Shown here piece after piece: positions 44,897 to 51,822 of a stretch of DNA of 51,822 nt. Position numbers and translations under genes: made by a program. The notes under the pieces were generated by a model. The model saw nothing but the letters and a program-made list of their open reading frames with translations. It searched no databases and was not told where the DNA came from. Position 1 is the stretch's first letter. Each line of letters begins with the position of its first letter. The DNA comes from Bathymodiolus japonicus methanotrophic gill symbiont (lineage in GTDB: Bacteria; Pseudomonadota; Gammaproteobacteria; Methylococcales; Methylomonadaceae), in assembly GCF_019721995.1 (NCBI RefSeq), contig NZ_BLYC01000026.1, forward strand, positions 1 to 51,822, given 5' to 3'.

Positions 44897-45987
44897 CCTG
44901 CCAACGCTTTAATAACAGCTTGTGCAATATCATCAGCATTAGGGTTAATATTAGCAGATACGCGGGGAGCCTTTAATTGCTGAAAAATTTCCCCCTGCCG
45001 ATGTTGCTGTACTTCACCATAGCTATATAAGGTTGTTAAAACATCTTCATGCCCTAAATTCTGGCTCCAGGATTTAAACTCTTCAGGTGTTTGGCAAAGC
45101 TTTTGGCCAAGAGTAACCAGAGTTTTACGAAAACTATGCGGATTAAAATAAGGTAAATCAGATGATTCAAAAGCATCACGAAAAATTGTGCGTATAGGGG
45201 AAGCAGTACTCCAGTGCTCTTTTTTAAACCCCGATGCTTTAAAGGTTCTATCATCACCTGTAATCACATTGGTTTTAGGAAACAAGGGATCATCGTTCCC
45301 CCAAAGCAACTCCTCTCTGAGATAATGCACCCAATCAATTACAATTTTCTGAATATCATCCCCAACAGGAAAAAAGAACGTTGTAAAAGTCTTACTGAAT
45401 TTAGTTTTCACCTCTCGCGCATCCTGAAATACACTATTACCTATAATATCAACATGCTTTAATTTCATAGAAGCAATAGCACTATCCCTAGCACCTGTTA
45501 AAATACCAAAAGCAATAAGGCTACGATTGCGTCGCTCTATATCTGAATTATTTGGCATAGTCTCAATAACATGCCTAATTTGTTCCATTGTAGGAACTGG
45601 CGTTTCCCTACGCGCCGTTGCAATACGAACTTCTTTTTCTGATAAATTAAAATATTCCGTATCAGTATAATTAATACGCGACTTATACCCTGCTTGCATA
45701 GCTAACCACTGAAAAAAAGTTTTCAACTGCCTCAAGGTAGAATTTAGTGTTGCCTTACTTAATTCCTTACCTGTTTGCTGATTTTTTTGCTGGGCAAGAT
45801 GTTTTTTAAATCCTACCGCCTGCTCAAAATGAAATGTCTTAAAATCACGGTATTTTGTATAAGACTCAAAGCGACTAACTGCCTTAGCGACCGCATCAAC
45901 TGAAGCCTCATTTTGTCGCTTAGCTTCTTTAAGAAATATAAAATATTGACGCTTAATACGCTCATTATTTGCATTGTGTTTTATCAT
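44863..45987 (-). CDS. Second tyrosine-type recombinase
   Basis: A 374-residue recombinase unlike the one at 43625: an N-terminal SAM-like core-binding domain (RFESYTKYRDFKTFHFEQAVGFKKHLA region) and a catalytic domain with ARDSA (first R), HSFRK, and LGHEDVLTTLYSY (H and the nucleophilic tyrosine). It follows a helix-turn-helix/zinc-ribbon gene and alpA on the same strand. The group may be an independent recombination module. Its target is unknown. Confidence 0.9.
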   Translation of the reverse strand: MIKHNANNERIKRQYFIFLKEAKRQNEASVDAVAKAVSRFESYTKYRDFKTFHFEQAVGFKKHLAQQKNQQTGKELSKATLNSTLRQLKTFFQWLAMQAGYKSRINYTDTEYFNLSEKEVRIATARRETPVPTMEQIRHVIETMPNNSDIERRNRSLIAFGILTGARDSAIASMKLKHVDIIGNSVFQDAREVKTKFSKTFTTFFFPVGDDIQKIVIDWVHYLREELLWGNDDPLFPKTNVITGDDRTFKASGFKKEHWSTASPIRTIFRDAFESSDLPYFNPHSFRKTLVTLGQKLCQTPEEFKSWSQNLGHEDVLTTLYSYGEVQQHRQGEIFQQLKAPRVSANINPNADDIAQAVIKALAGQAEANLGDVA

Positions 45988-45996
45988 CGTTTTAAC

Positions 45997-46467
45997 TCAC
46001 TTTTTAAAGTCACTGTTTAAGAGGGGTTTAACACTCTCGTTTATGTGTTTTAGTGCCTTCGGTAATGTGATGTCTAATTTATCCTGAATTTGCTCTAATG
46101 TGGCGATATTGAAGTATTTATTGATAATCCCACCGCACGATGGACAGAGACCAATTAAACGCCCAAGTTGGTGATTTATCGGCTCATAGTCAACCATATT
46201 TTCAGCAGGAATCTTAGGCACTCGACAACGTACACAATAAATTTCAAACGGCTGACATTTCCGCTTATTGCTCTTTCTTTTTTCCTGTAAATAAATTTTT
46301 AATTCAGAACCAAGAATTAACATAGGACGTTTATTATCATTAGTTTCTAACCCTTCTTTAACCCATAAACGCACCGTGTTTTTATGGACAGAAAATAAAT
46401 TAGCGACCTCCTCCACCGTATAATTACGATGGATTTTTGCCAGATTAGGATTAAGACGCTTAGCCAT
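45997..46467 (-). CDS. Helix-turn-helix protein with CxxC zinc-ribbon-like motifs
   Basis: A 156-residue protein. Residues 16-40 (YTVEEVANLFSVHKNTVRLW) form a MerR/excisionase-like helix-turn-helix, and two cysteine pairs C78/C81 and C108/C111 look like one zinc site. The start overlaps the alpA stop by one base, and the recombinase follows after 9 bp, so alpA, this gene and the recombinase look like one unit. An excisionase-like or recombination-directing role is inferred from context. Confidence 0.75.
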   Translation of the reverse strand: MAKRLNPNLAKIHRNYTVEEVANLFSVHKNTVRLWVKEGLETNDNKRPMLILGSELKIYLQEKRKSNKRKCQPFEIYCVRCRVPKIPAENMVDYEPINHQLGRLIGLCPSCGGIINKYFNIATLEQIQDKLDITLPKALKHINESVKPLLNSDFKK

Positions 46468-46661
46468 TACTTTTCACAACGACTAGCTTTTATTTTCTCC
46501 GCTACCCAATCATCTACCTCCTCTTCTATCCAGCCAACAGCCCTGCCTCCTAGAGAAATAGGAGCAGGAAATTCATTTTTAGAAATGCGTAAATAGATAG
46601 TGCTACGTGATAAACCTGATTTATCTTTAACAATGGGAAGTCTTACTATTTTGTGTGACAT
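46467..46661 (-). CDS. AlpA-family phage regulatory protein
   Basis: A 64-residue protein with KDKSGLSRSTIYLRISKNEFP and VGWIEEEVDDWVAEK, the pattern of AlpA helix-turn-helix regulators that activate integrase or excision in prophage-like elements. It is first in the unit with the zinc-ribbon protein and recombinase. Confidence 0.9.
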   Translation of the reverse strand: MSHKIVRLPIVKDKSGLSRSTIYLRISKNEFPAPISLGGRAVGWIEEEVDDWVAEKIKASRCEK

Positions 46662-46710
46662 GTTTGGCTCTCTTAAACGATTAATGGAAAAGAGAGAATA
46701 TCTGGGCGAT

Positions 46711-46908
46711 TTGGGCGATAAAATTCCAGTTACCGCCCAATACTCAATTGGGATATTGATTACAAAACAATAAGATATAGATTTTCAAGATAGCTTTGAG
46801 TTAAGGCAAGGGAACTGAATTTAGAATAGAATTATTGAGATAAAATAAATACTACAAATAAAACAACAACTTAATAACTCATATTTTGGGCGCAAAAATT
46901 CCGCCCAA
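46711..46908. promoter_or_regulatory. Gene-free control region with two TTGGGCG inverted repeats
   Basis: Two related inverted repeats in the same orientation: 46711-46740 (TTGGGCG ... CGCCCAA, with AAAATTCC inside) and 46886-46908 (the same ends, also with AAAATTCC inside). They flank the region between alpA and the gene at 46914. They could be binding sites of AlpA or the helix-turn-helix protein; the second may also act as a terminator. Confidence 0.45.
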
Positions 46909-46913
46909 CTTTG

Positions 46914-47711
46914 TTACTTAACCATGTTTTTACGAATAGTTTCAGCGTCCCTAGCGTTGGCAATATCCATTTTAGCGATTTGAAGTGAACACCACTTATT
47001 AGATTTAGTAGGGTTCTGTTTTTTAAGCTGTACATACGCATCTTGCCAGTCCTGATACATCGTTTGAGTTTCAAGCTTACGAGCTTCACGCTTATTAGTT
47101 AATGGGATATAGCTTTTACCTTGCCTTAATGGCTCACGATTGAGCAAATCATCAATAGCATCTTGGTCAATAAAAAGCTGTTCTCCCTCAAAATATAAAA
47201 CCTCTTCAACAGGAACAGTATGCTGATTGACTTCCAGCGAGAAATCTAAACTATTCAAAGTCACCCAGCGCCGACCTCTAGCCGTTTTTAGCATACCCAA
47301 CTTAATCACAGGTTGGTTGACTGTGAAGGTAATTTTATCTTTTAACCCTAACAATCCCGCAATTACCTTAGACAGCCGATTAACATCGGCTTGCCATTGC
47401 TGTAACTGCACCAAAGGAATCTGCACCCGCCCCATTTGGCTTTGCATCTCAGCATCATCGCAAACAATAAATGCGCAACTTAAAGCAGGATCATCATGAA
47501 TAAGCGTGATAATATCCATAAAACAACGATTCTCACACGCATGACACTCAATAGACTGAGTCGCAGAAGTACGTATAAGAAGCCCTACTTTTAAGAGCAA
47601 CTCTAATGTTCCATCAGGCCAATTTTGAATAGTATTCCAGCTAATGATAATTGGCTTATTTTCTGCGCGTAGGTGCGCTAATAACTCCAGTAAAACATCA
47701 TTAAATGTCAT
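46914..47711 (-). CDS. Unrecognised island protein with a cysteine cluster
   Basis: A 265-residue soluble protein starting MTFNDVLLELLAHLRAENKP. A cluster IECHACENRCFMD (near residues 54-66) with three cysteines and a histidine suggests a metal site. The N-terminal part (GTLELLLKVGLLI) resembles a winged-helix fold by eye only. The C-terminus is basic and helical (RKLETQTMYQDWQDAYVQLK). It lies 15 bases after the gene at 47727, on the same strand, so the two are a pair. I do not recognise the family. Confidence 0.7.
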   Translation of the reverse strand: MTFNDVLLELLAHLRAENKPIIISWNTIQNWPDGTLELLLKVGLLIRTSATQSIECHACENRCFMDIITLIHDDPALSCAFIVCDDAEMQSQMGRVQIPLVQLQQWQADVNRLSKVIAGLLGLKDKITFTVNQPVIKLGMLKTARGRRWVTLNSLDFSLEVNQHTVPVEEVLYFEGEQLFIDQDAIDDLLNREPLRQGKSYIPLTNKREARKLETQTMYQDWQDAYVQLKKQNPTKSNKWCSLQIAKMDIANARDAETIRKNMVK

Positions 47712-47726
47712 AACGAATATTGGCTA

Positions 47727-48338
47727 TTAGGGTTGCGGCTCAATACCCGACTTCTCCAATATCTCACGAATTTTTAAATCATCGCCATCATGCCCTAGCG
47801 CACAGGAATTAGGGTAAGTAATATTAAAGGTGCGTGTCTTGGTGCGCCTGCCTACTGTGGGTTCAAAAATAACCTTTACACGGGTTTGAGTCACAAAATA
47901 AGCGGGTGGATTCAGCTCTTCCAATAAGACATAAACCGCTTGAGGATTATTTTTAGTATCTGCTTCTAAAGAAATACGCCGTTTACTACCATGCTTTAAT
48001 GTAAGCCGTAACTGAGTGACCGTTATCTGCTCAATACCCGATTCAGGCGCAATTTGAAAGGTAAATTCAGCATCCCCCAAAGGATCTAAATCATAAACCC
48101 TCTTATCTATCCTACCGTTACTGAGCGTTTCTAAATTAAGAATTGTTCTAGCAAATATTCTCTGCAACTCAGGTACAGCTTTGGTATTTTTAGGCGCATA
48201 AATATCTAATGACCCATCTTCTTCACAATAAACAAAAATAATTTCAAACGCTGGATGTCGGGCGCGTGTTTTTAAAGCATCGCTCTCCCACTCAACAGCC
48301 GACAAACCAAAATCTTCAGGGTAAGCAAAAAAATACTC
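47727..48338 (-). CDS. Unrecognised island protein, N-terminus cut off
   Basis: At least 192 residues, with an ATG at 48305; the same frame stays open upstream to about 48338 and reads plausibly (YKEYFFAYPEDFGLSAVEWE), so the real start is missing, lost at the junction with the HsdS fragment. The visible part (FEIIFVYCEEDGSLDIYAPK, LNLETLSNGRIDKRVYDLD) ends at GIEPQP. Paired with the 46914 gene. I do not recognise the family; a role in defence is possible only because of the island context. Confidence 0.6.
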   Translation of the reverse strand, partial: EYFFAYPEDFGLSAVEWESDALKTRARHPAFEIIFVYCEEDGSLDIYAPKNTKAVPELQRIFARTILNLETLSNGRIDKRVYDLDPLGDAEFTFQIAPESGIEQITVTQLRLTLKHGSKRRISLEADTKNNPQAVYVLLEELNPPAYFVTQTRVKVIFEPTVGRRTKTRTFNITYPNSCALGHDGDDLKIREILEKSGIEPQP

Positions 48339-48340
48339 TT

Positions 48341-48690
48341 TATACGGTAGGTATTGCTTATACGGTTAAAGATGAAACTAATATTATTACATCAGGCGCG
48401 TTACTGCATTTAACACTAAAAAATGATGATGTACGCCCTGAATATTTAACACTGGTTTTAAATAGTTTAGTTGTACAAATGCAAAGCGAACGAGATGCTG
48501 GTGGATCAATAATTAAACATTGGAAACCTTCAAAGATAGAAGAAGTACTTATTCCTATTATAGATTTAGACTTGCAAATCCAAATAGAACAAAAAATAAA
48601 GGCTTCCTTTAAACTTAAAACCGAATCAAAAAAATTACTAGACCTAGCCAAACAAGCCGTTGAAACCACCTCCTTACACACAAGTCCTAA
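48341..48690 (+). pseudogene. Type I restriction specificity subunit (HsdS), C-terminal fragment
   Basis: The frame reads VGIAYTVKDETNIITSGALL, LKNDDVRPEYLTLVLNSLVV, GGSIIKHWKPSKIEEVLIPI and IQIEQKIKASFKLKTESKKL, the last half-repeat of an HsdS target-recognition domain with its coiled-coil. No upstream half, hsdM or hsdR is present. The left junction contains a direct repeat TTATACGGT (at 48340 and 48357); the right end runs into an IS4-type element. Confidence 0.75.
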
Positions 48691-49468
48691 AATACGCCTT
48701 TTAGCTTTCTGGCCATTTGAATACCATATACGCAGTCCTGAATCCTCTGAAAACCGATCCAAATACTTTTCGCACCAGGGTCACCATCTGATTTACGCCC
48801 TAAAAAACCACCCAATGTCGCTAAATTTCTTAACACGGCATTCAGTGTAGGCACTTTTTTGGGTATCTTTTTGTCCAATAAACCATAAGATGATTTCCAT
48901 TCTAAAGGATCAAAGATTAATTCAGCAGGCAAGTCAGGACAGATGCGACCTAAGCGCATAAGATACATCACCCGCCAAGCAATAACCATGGCCATGACTA
49001 AGGCTTTTTCAATGCGCTCTTTACTGGATAATTGAAGCTTTTCAACCTTGCAGCCCACTTTCAAAATATCAAAAAACATTTCTATTTCCCAGCGACAGCG
49101 ATACCAGTCAATCAACTCACAGGCTTGATCTTCACTTTCTACCCTTCGATTGCTTAATAAGCGCCATATGAGCGGTGACTTCCCTTTAGGCGGGTTGATT
49201 TCTTTTGCCTGAACCAAAGTTACTTCAATACCTTCTTTCCCTTTTACGGGGAAAGTGCAGCGTAACACTTTAATTTCTTGCTGAACTTGTCGCGATTTTT
49301 CGCCTTTTTTTCGTGGCTTAATAAAACTAACGCGACTCATAACCTCTTGCTTATCGACGCTATCCCACAGTGTTTCATCCGCTGATAATTTACGGTTATG
49401 CCTGGCTCTTACTAGCCAGTCAGCAGGCGTATTTAACGCCTTACTTCTCTGCATAAGCTTACATATCA
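48687..49468 (-). pseudogene. IS50/Tn5-like IS4-family transposase, C-terminal half
   Basis: About 260 codons with LIWRLLSNRRVESEDQA, IDWYRCRWEIEMFFDILKVG (the YREK catalytic signature, with the glutamate) and VMAMVIAWRVMYLMRLGR, as in Tn5-like transposases. The N-terminal half is missing; an IS3 element is joined in frame at 49469, so one open frame of 592 codons (48687-50465) fuses an IS3 integrase to this domain. Confidence 0.85.
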
Positions 49469-50602
49469 CCGCTTCATTCTGCTGTTCATTAGCTAAAATA
49501 CTTTCTCTATATACATTCATTGGTTTTTTATAGTCCAGGGTTTCATGAAACCGTTGATGATTATAAAACTCAATATAGTCATCAACATCTTCTATTAACG
49601 CTCTAATTGAACCATATTCATTTAAATAAATACGCTCACATTTTGCACTTCGCCAAAACCGTTCAATACAAATATTATCCGTTGCTCGTCCTTTTCCATC
49701 CATAGAAATAGTAATGCCTTTGTTTTTTAGTCGTTGGGTATGAATTTCACTGGTGTATTGACTGCCTTGATCCGTATTAAAAATTTCAGGTGTTCCGTAG
49801 AGAGAAAGCGCTTCATCTAATACATCCATAACTAAAAAAGAATCCATTGTGTTTGATATTTTATGGGCGAGCACTGCTTTTGAGTGCCAATCAATAATCG
49901 CCGCTAAATAAACCATCCCTTCTTTGGTTTTAATATAGGTTATATCTGTACTCCAAACTTGGTTAGCGTGTGATATATCAAGATCTCTAAGCTTATAAGT
50001 ATATTTTTTATGTTCTTTTATGGGGATCGTTGTATTGACTTGTTTTACCGCTAATACGGCTTTCAAGCCCATCTGCTGCCGATAACTCGCCACCGTGTTT
50101 AAACTGACTTTAAAACCACCTTCAAGCAACTGCTGGTGTACTTTAGCCGCACCATAAATAGGGATGTCTTTAAAAATGTGATTAATCTGAGTTTTGATCT
50201 CTTCTTTCTTTTTATTCTCTCTTTTTTTGTAATAGAGATTGCTTCTATTTAATCCTAATAATGCACACTGCTGTGTTAGAGGTAGAGTGTTAAGCTTGGG
50301 CTCAATCAACTGTTTTCTATCAGATGAGTCCAAGCTTTTTAGCTTTTTTTCGAGCCACTCCTTTTCAACCGTCATTTTTCCTACGATTTTTGTGAGCATC
50401 TCATTTTGTTCTTGAGCTGCTAATAGATCCTCTTTGTAATCTTTAACGGCTTTGGAGGGCTCCATTGCTATTTCTGCATTGTCTAAGAATATTTTTTTCC
50501 AGTTTTGTAGGTTCTTAGGTGTGATGTTATTTGCACTGGCAATTTCTTGCAGTGTTTTTTCATCTTTAAAACTTCTAATACCAACTTGCTTTTAAATCAG
50601 CA
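49469..50602 (-). mobile_element. IS3-family element, inverted copy with damaged orfA
   Basis: Nearly identical to the plus-strand IS3 at 50656-51822 but inverted. Its orfA lacks the first about 14 codons and has two single-base deletions relative to the other copy; the orfB part is open from ATG 50465. It has the integrase-core aspartates (WSTDITYI, FNTDQGSQYTS) and glutamate (CIERFWRSAK). Its 3' end is fused to the Tn5-like transposase half. Confidence 0.8.
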
Positions 50603-50655
50603 CGTAGACTCTTATTCCAAATTAGTTACTATTTTGTAAAAAATTGGAGTATTAA

Positions 50656-51822
50656 ATGAGCAGAAAAAGAACGGTCTACAGTGCTGAATTTAAAAGCAAG
50701 TTGGTATTAGAAGTTTTAAAGAATGAAAAAACACTGCAAGAAATTGCCAGTGCAAATAACATCACACCTAAGAACCTACAAAACTGGAAAAAAATATTCT
50801 TAGACAATGCAGAAATAGCAATGGAGCCCTCCAAAGCCGTTAAAGATTACAAAGAGGATCTATTAGCAGCTCAAGAACAAAATGAGATGCTCACAAAAAT
50901 CGTAGGAAAAATGACGGTTGAAAAGGAGTGGCTCGAAAAAAAGCTAAAAAGCTTGGACTCATCTGATAGAAAACAGTTGATTGAGCCCAAGCTTAACACT
51001 CTACCTCTAACACAGCAGTGTGCATTATTAGGATTAAATAGAAGCAATCTCTATTACAAAAAAAGAGAGAATAAAAAGAAAGAAGAGATCAAAACTCAGA
51101 TTAATCACATTTTTAAAGACATCCCTATTTATGGTGCGGCTAAAGTACACCAGCAGTTGCTTGAAGGTGGTTTTAAAGTCAGTTTAAACACGGTGGCGAG
51201 TTATCGGCAGCAGATGGGCTTGAAAGCCGTATTAGCGGTAAAACAAGTCAATACAACGATCCCCATAAAAGAACATAAAAAATATACTTATAAGCTTAGA
51301 GATCTTGATATATCACACGCTAACCAAGTTTGGAGTACAGATATAACCTATATTAAAACCAAAGAAGGGATGGTTTATTTAGCGGCGATTATTGATTGGC
51401 ACTCAAAAGCAGTGCTCGCCCATAAAATATCAAACACAATGGATTCTTTTTTAGTTATGGATGTATTAGATGAAGCGCTTTCTCTCTACGGAACACCTGA
51501 AATTTTTAATACGGATCAAGGCAGTCAATACACCAGTGAAATTCATACCCAACGACTAAAAAACAAAGGCATTACTATTTCTATGGATGGAAAAGGACGA
51601 GCAACGGATAATATTTGTATTGAACGGTTTTGGCGAAGTGCAAAATGTGAGCGTATTTATTTAAATGAATATGGTTCAATTAGAGCGTTAATAGAAGATG
51701 TTGATGACTATATTGAGTTTTATAATCATCAACGGTTTCATGAAACCCTGGACTATAAAAAACCAATGAATGTATATAGAGAAAGTATTTTAGCTAATGA
51801 ACAGCAGAATGAAGCGGCTTAG
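50656..51822 (+). CDS. IS3-family transposase, OrfA and OrfB in one frame
   Basis: A 388-residue protein in a single frame: helix-turn-helix (MSRKRTVYSAEFKSKLVLEV, EIASANNITPKNLQNWKK, residues 1-48), a coiled-coil leucine-rich stretch (about 68-100), the HTH_21 region (IPIYGAAKVHQQLLEGG) and an rve integrase core with WSTDITYI, FNTDQGSQYTS and CIERFWRSAK (D, D, E). Most IS3 elements need a -1 frameshift to join OrfA and OrfB; here no shift is needed. Ribosome binding site TTGGAG. The window ends at the stop codon, so the right end of the IS is not seen. Confidence 0.9.
   Translation: MSRKRTVYSAEFKSKLVLEVLKNEKTLQEIASANNITPKNLQNWKKIFLDNAEIAMEPSKAVKDYKEDLLAAQEQNEMLTKIVGKMTVEKEWLEKKLKSLDSSDRKQLIEPKLNTLPLTQQCALLGLNRSNLYYKKRENKKKEEIKTQINHIFKDIPIYGAAKVHQQLLEGGFKVSLNTVASYRQQMGLKAVLAVKQVNTTIPIKEHKKYTYKLRDLDISHANQVWSTDITYIKTKEGMVYLAAIIDWHSKAVLAHKISNTMDSFLVMDVLDEALSLYGTPEIFNTDQGSQYTSEIHTQRLKNKGITISMDGKGRATDNICIERFWRSAKCERIYLNEYGSIRALIEDVDDYIEFYNHQRFHETLDYKKPMNVYRESILANEQQNEAA

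Noticed and set aside
48266-48850. A 194-codon plus-strand frame
   Set aside because: Only the middle is HsdS; the start lies in the opposite gene at 47727 and the end in an IS, so no single protein is encoded.
43625-51822. attR copy of the ssrA 3' end
   Set aside because: I found no second copy of the tmRNA end; the island seems to extend past the window.
1-51822. CRISPR arrays, rRNA or tRNA genes
   Set aside because: No regular repeat-spacer array, no rRNA and no tRNA other than the tRNA-like part of tmRNA was seen.

Overview
The window reads as chromosomal DNA of a gammaproteobacterial (type I) methanotroph, probably Methylococcales. The evidence is a CYP51-type P450 fused to a 3-cysteine ferredoxin, an architecture known from Methylococcus capsulatus, next to Rieske and NAD-dependent dehydrogenase genes that match the bacterial sterol C-4 demethylation pair SdmA/SdmB, together with serine-cycle genes (mcl, mtkA, mtkB). 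Both window ends lie inside insertion sequences, so the window is probably a whole contig that broke at repeats.

Layout. 1-2437: an IS4-type element (IS4-1) shredded by nested inverted copies of two structured non-coding repeats (families C and D). 2455-12888: housekeeping genes yebC, ruvC, ruvA, rlmD, an L,D-transpeptidase, queG, nnr, tsaE, cti and a small lipoprotein, separated by hairpin repeats. 12904-16044: a graveyard of IS4-type, IS66 and DUF4338 remnants. 16113-20165: the minus-strand operon pcnB-folK-panB-panC, then panD; pcnB appears to start at an AUU codon as in E. coli. 20909-23898: a small membrane protein, an RDD protein and lptF-lptG. 24403-27505: mcl-mtkA-mtkB (minus). 28116-37851: the sterol locus, with an Asp/Asn-hydroxylase-like membrane protein, CYP51-ferredoxin, an NTF2-like protein, SdmA, SdmB, a GT4 glycosyltransferase and an HpnN/BstA-like RND transporter. 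38224-42905: a second nest of IS elements, MITEs and C repeats that ends in a hydrogenase maturation protease remnant. 43081-43458: tmRNA (ssrA). 43625-48338: an ssrA-associated island with two convergent tyrosine recombinases, AlpA, a helix-turn-helix/zinc-ribbon protein and two unrecognised genes. 48341-51822: an HsdS fragment, a chimeric IS3/IS4 transposase and an IS3 copy reading off the end.

How it fits together. CYP51 removes the C-14 methyl of a lanosterol-type sterol and SdmA/SdmB remove a C-4 methyl. The small NTF2-like protein sits between them in what looks like one transcription unit and is a candidate new sterol enzyme or carrier; the RND transporter may move the product to the outer membrane. 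Squalene epoxidase and oxidosterol cyclase genes are not in the window.

The genome is heavily invaded by non-autonomous repeats. MITE-A (about 204 bp, ends CTGAAGTTTCCC, 8-9 bp target duplications) has five full copies, plus one truncated, and supplies the stop codons of two genes. MITE-B (176 bp, ends GTAACTACTCAGCG, 8 bp target duplications, IS66-like) is nested inside both MITE-A and IS4-1. The C/D repeats are GC-rich, hairpin-rich, modular, and lie mostly inside transposase genes; they are the best candidate here for an undescribed element type. All calls are from reading the sequence; no database search was run.
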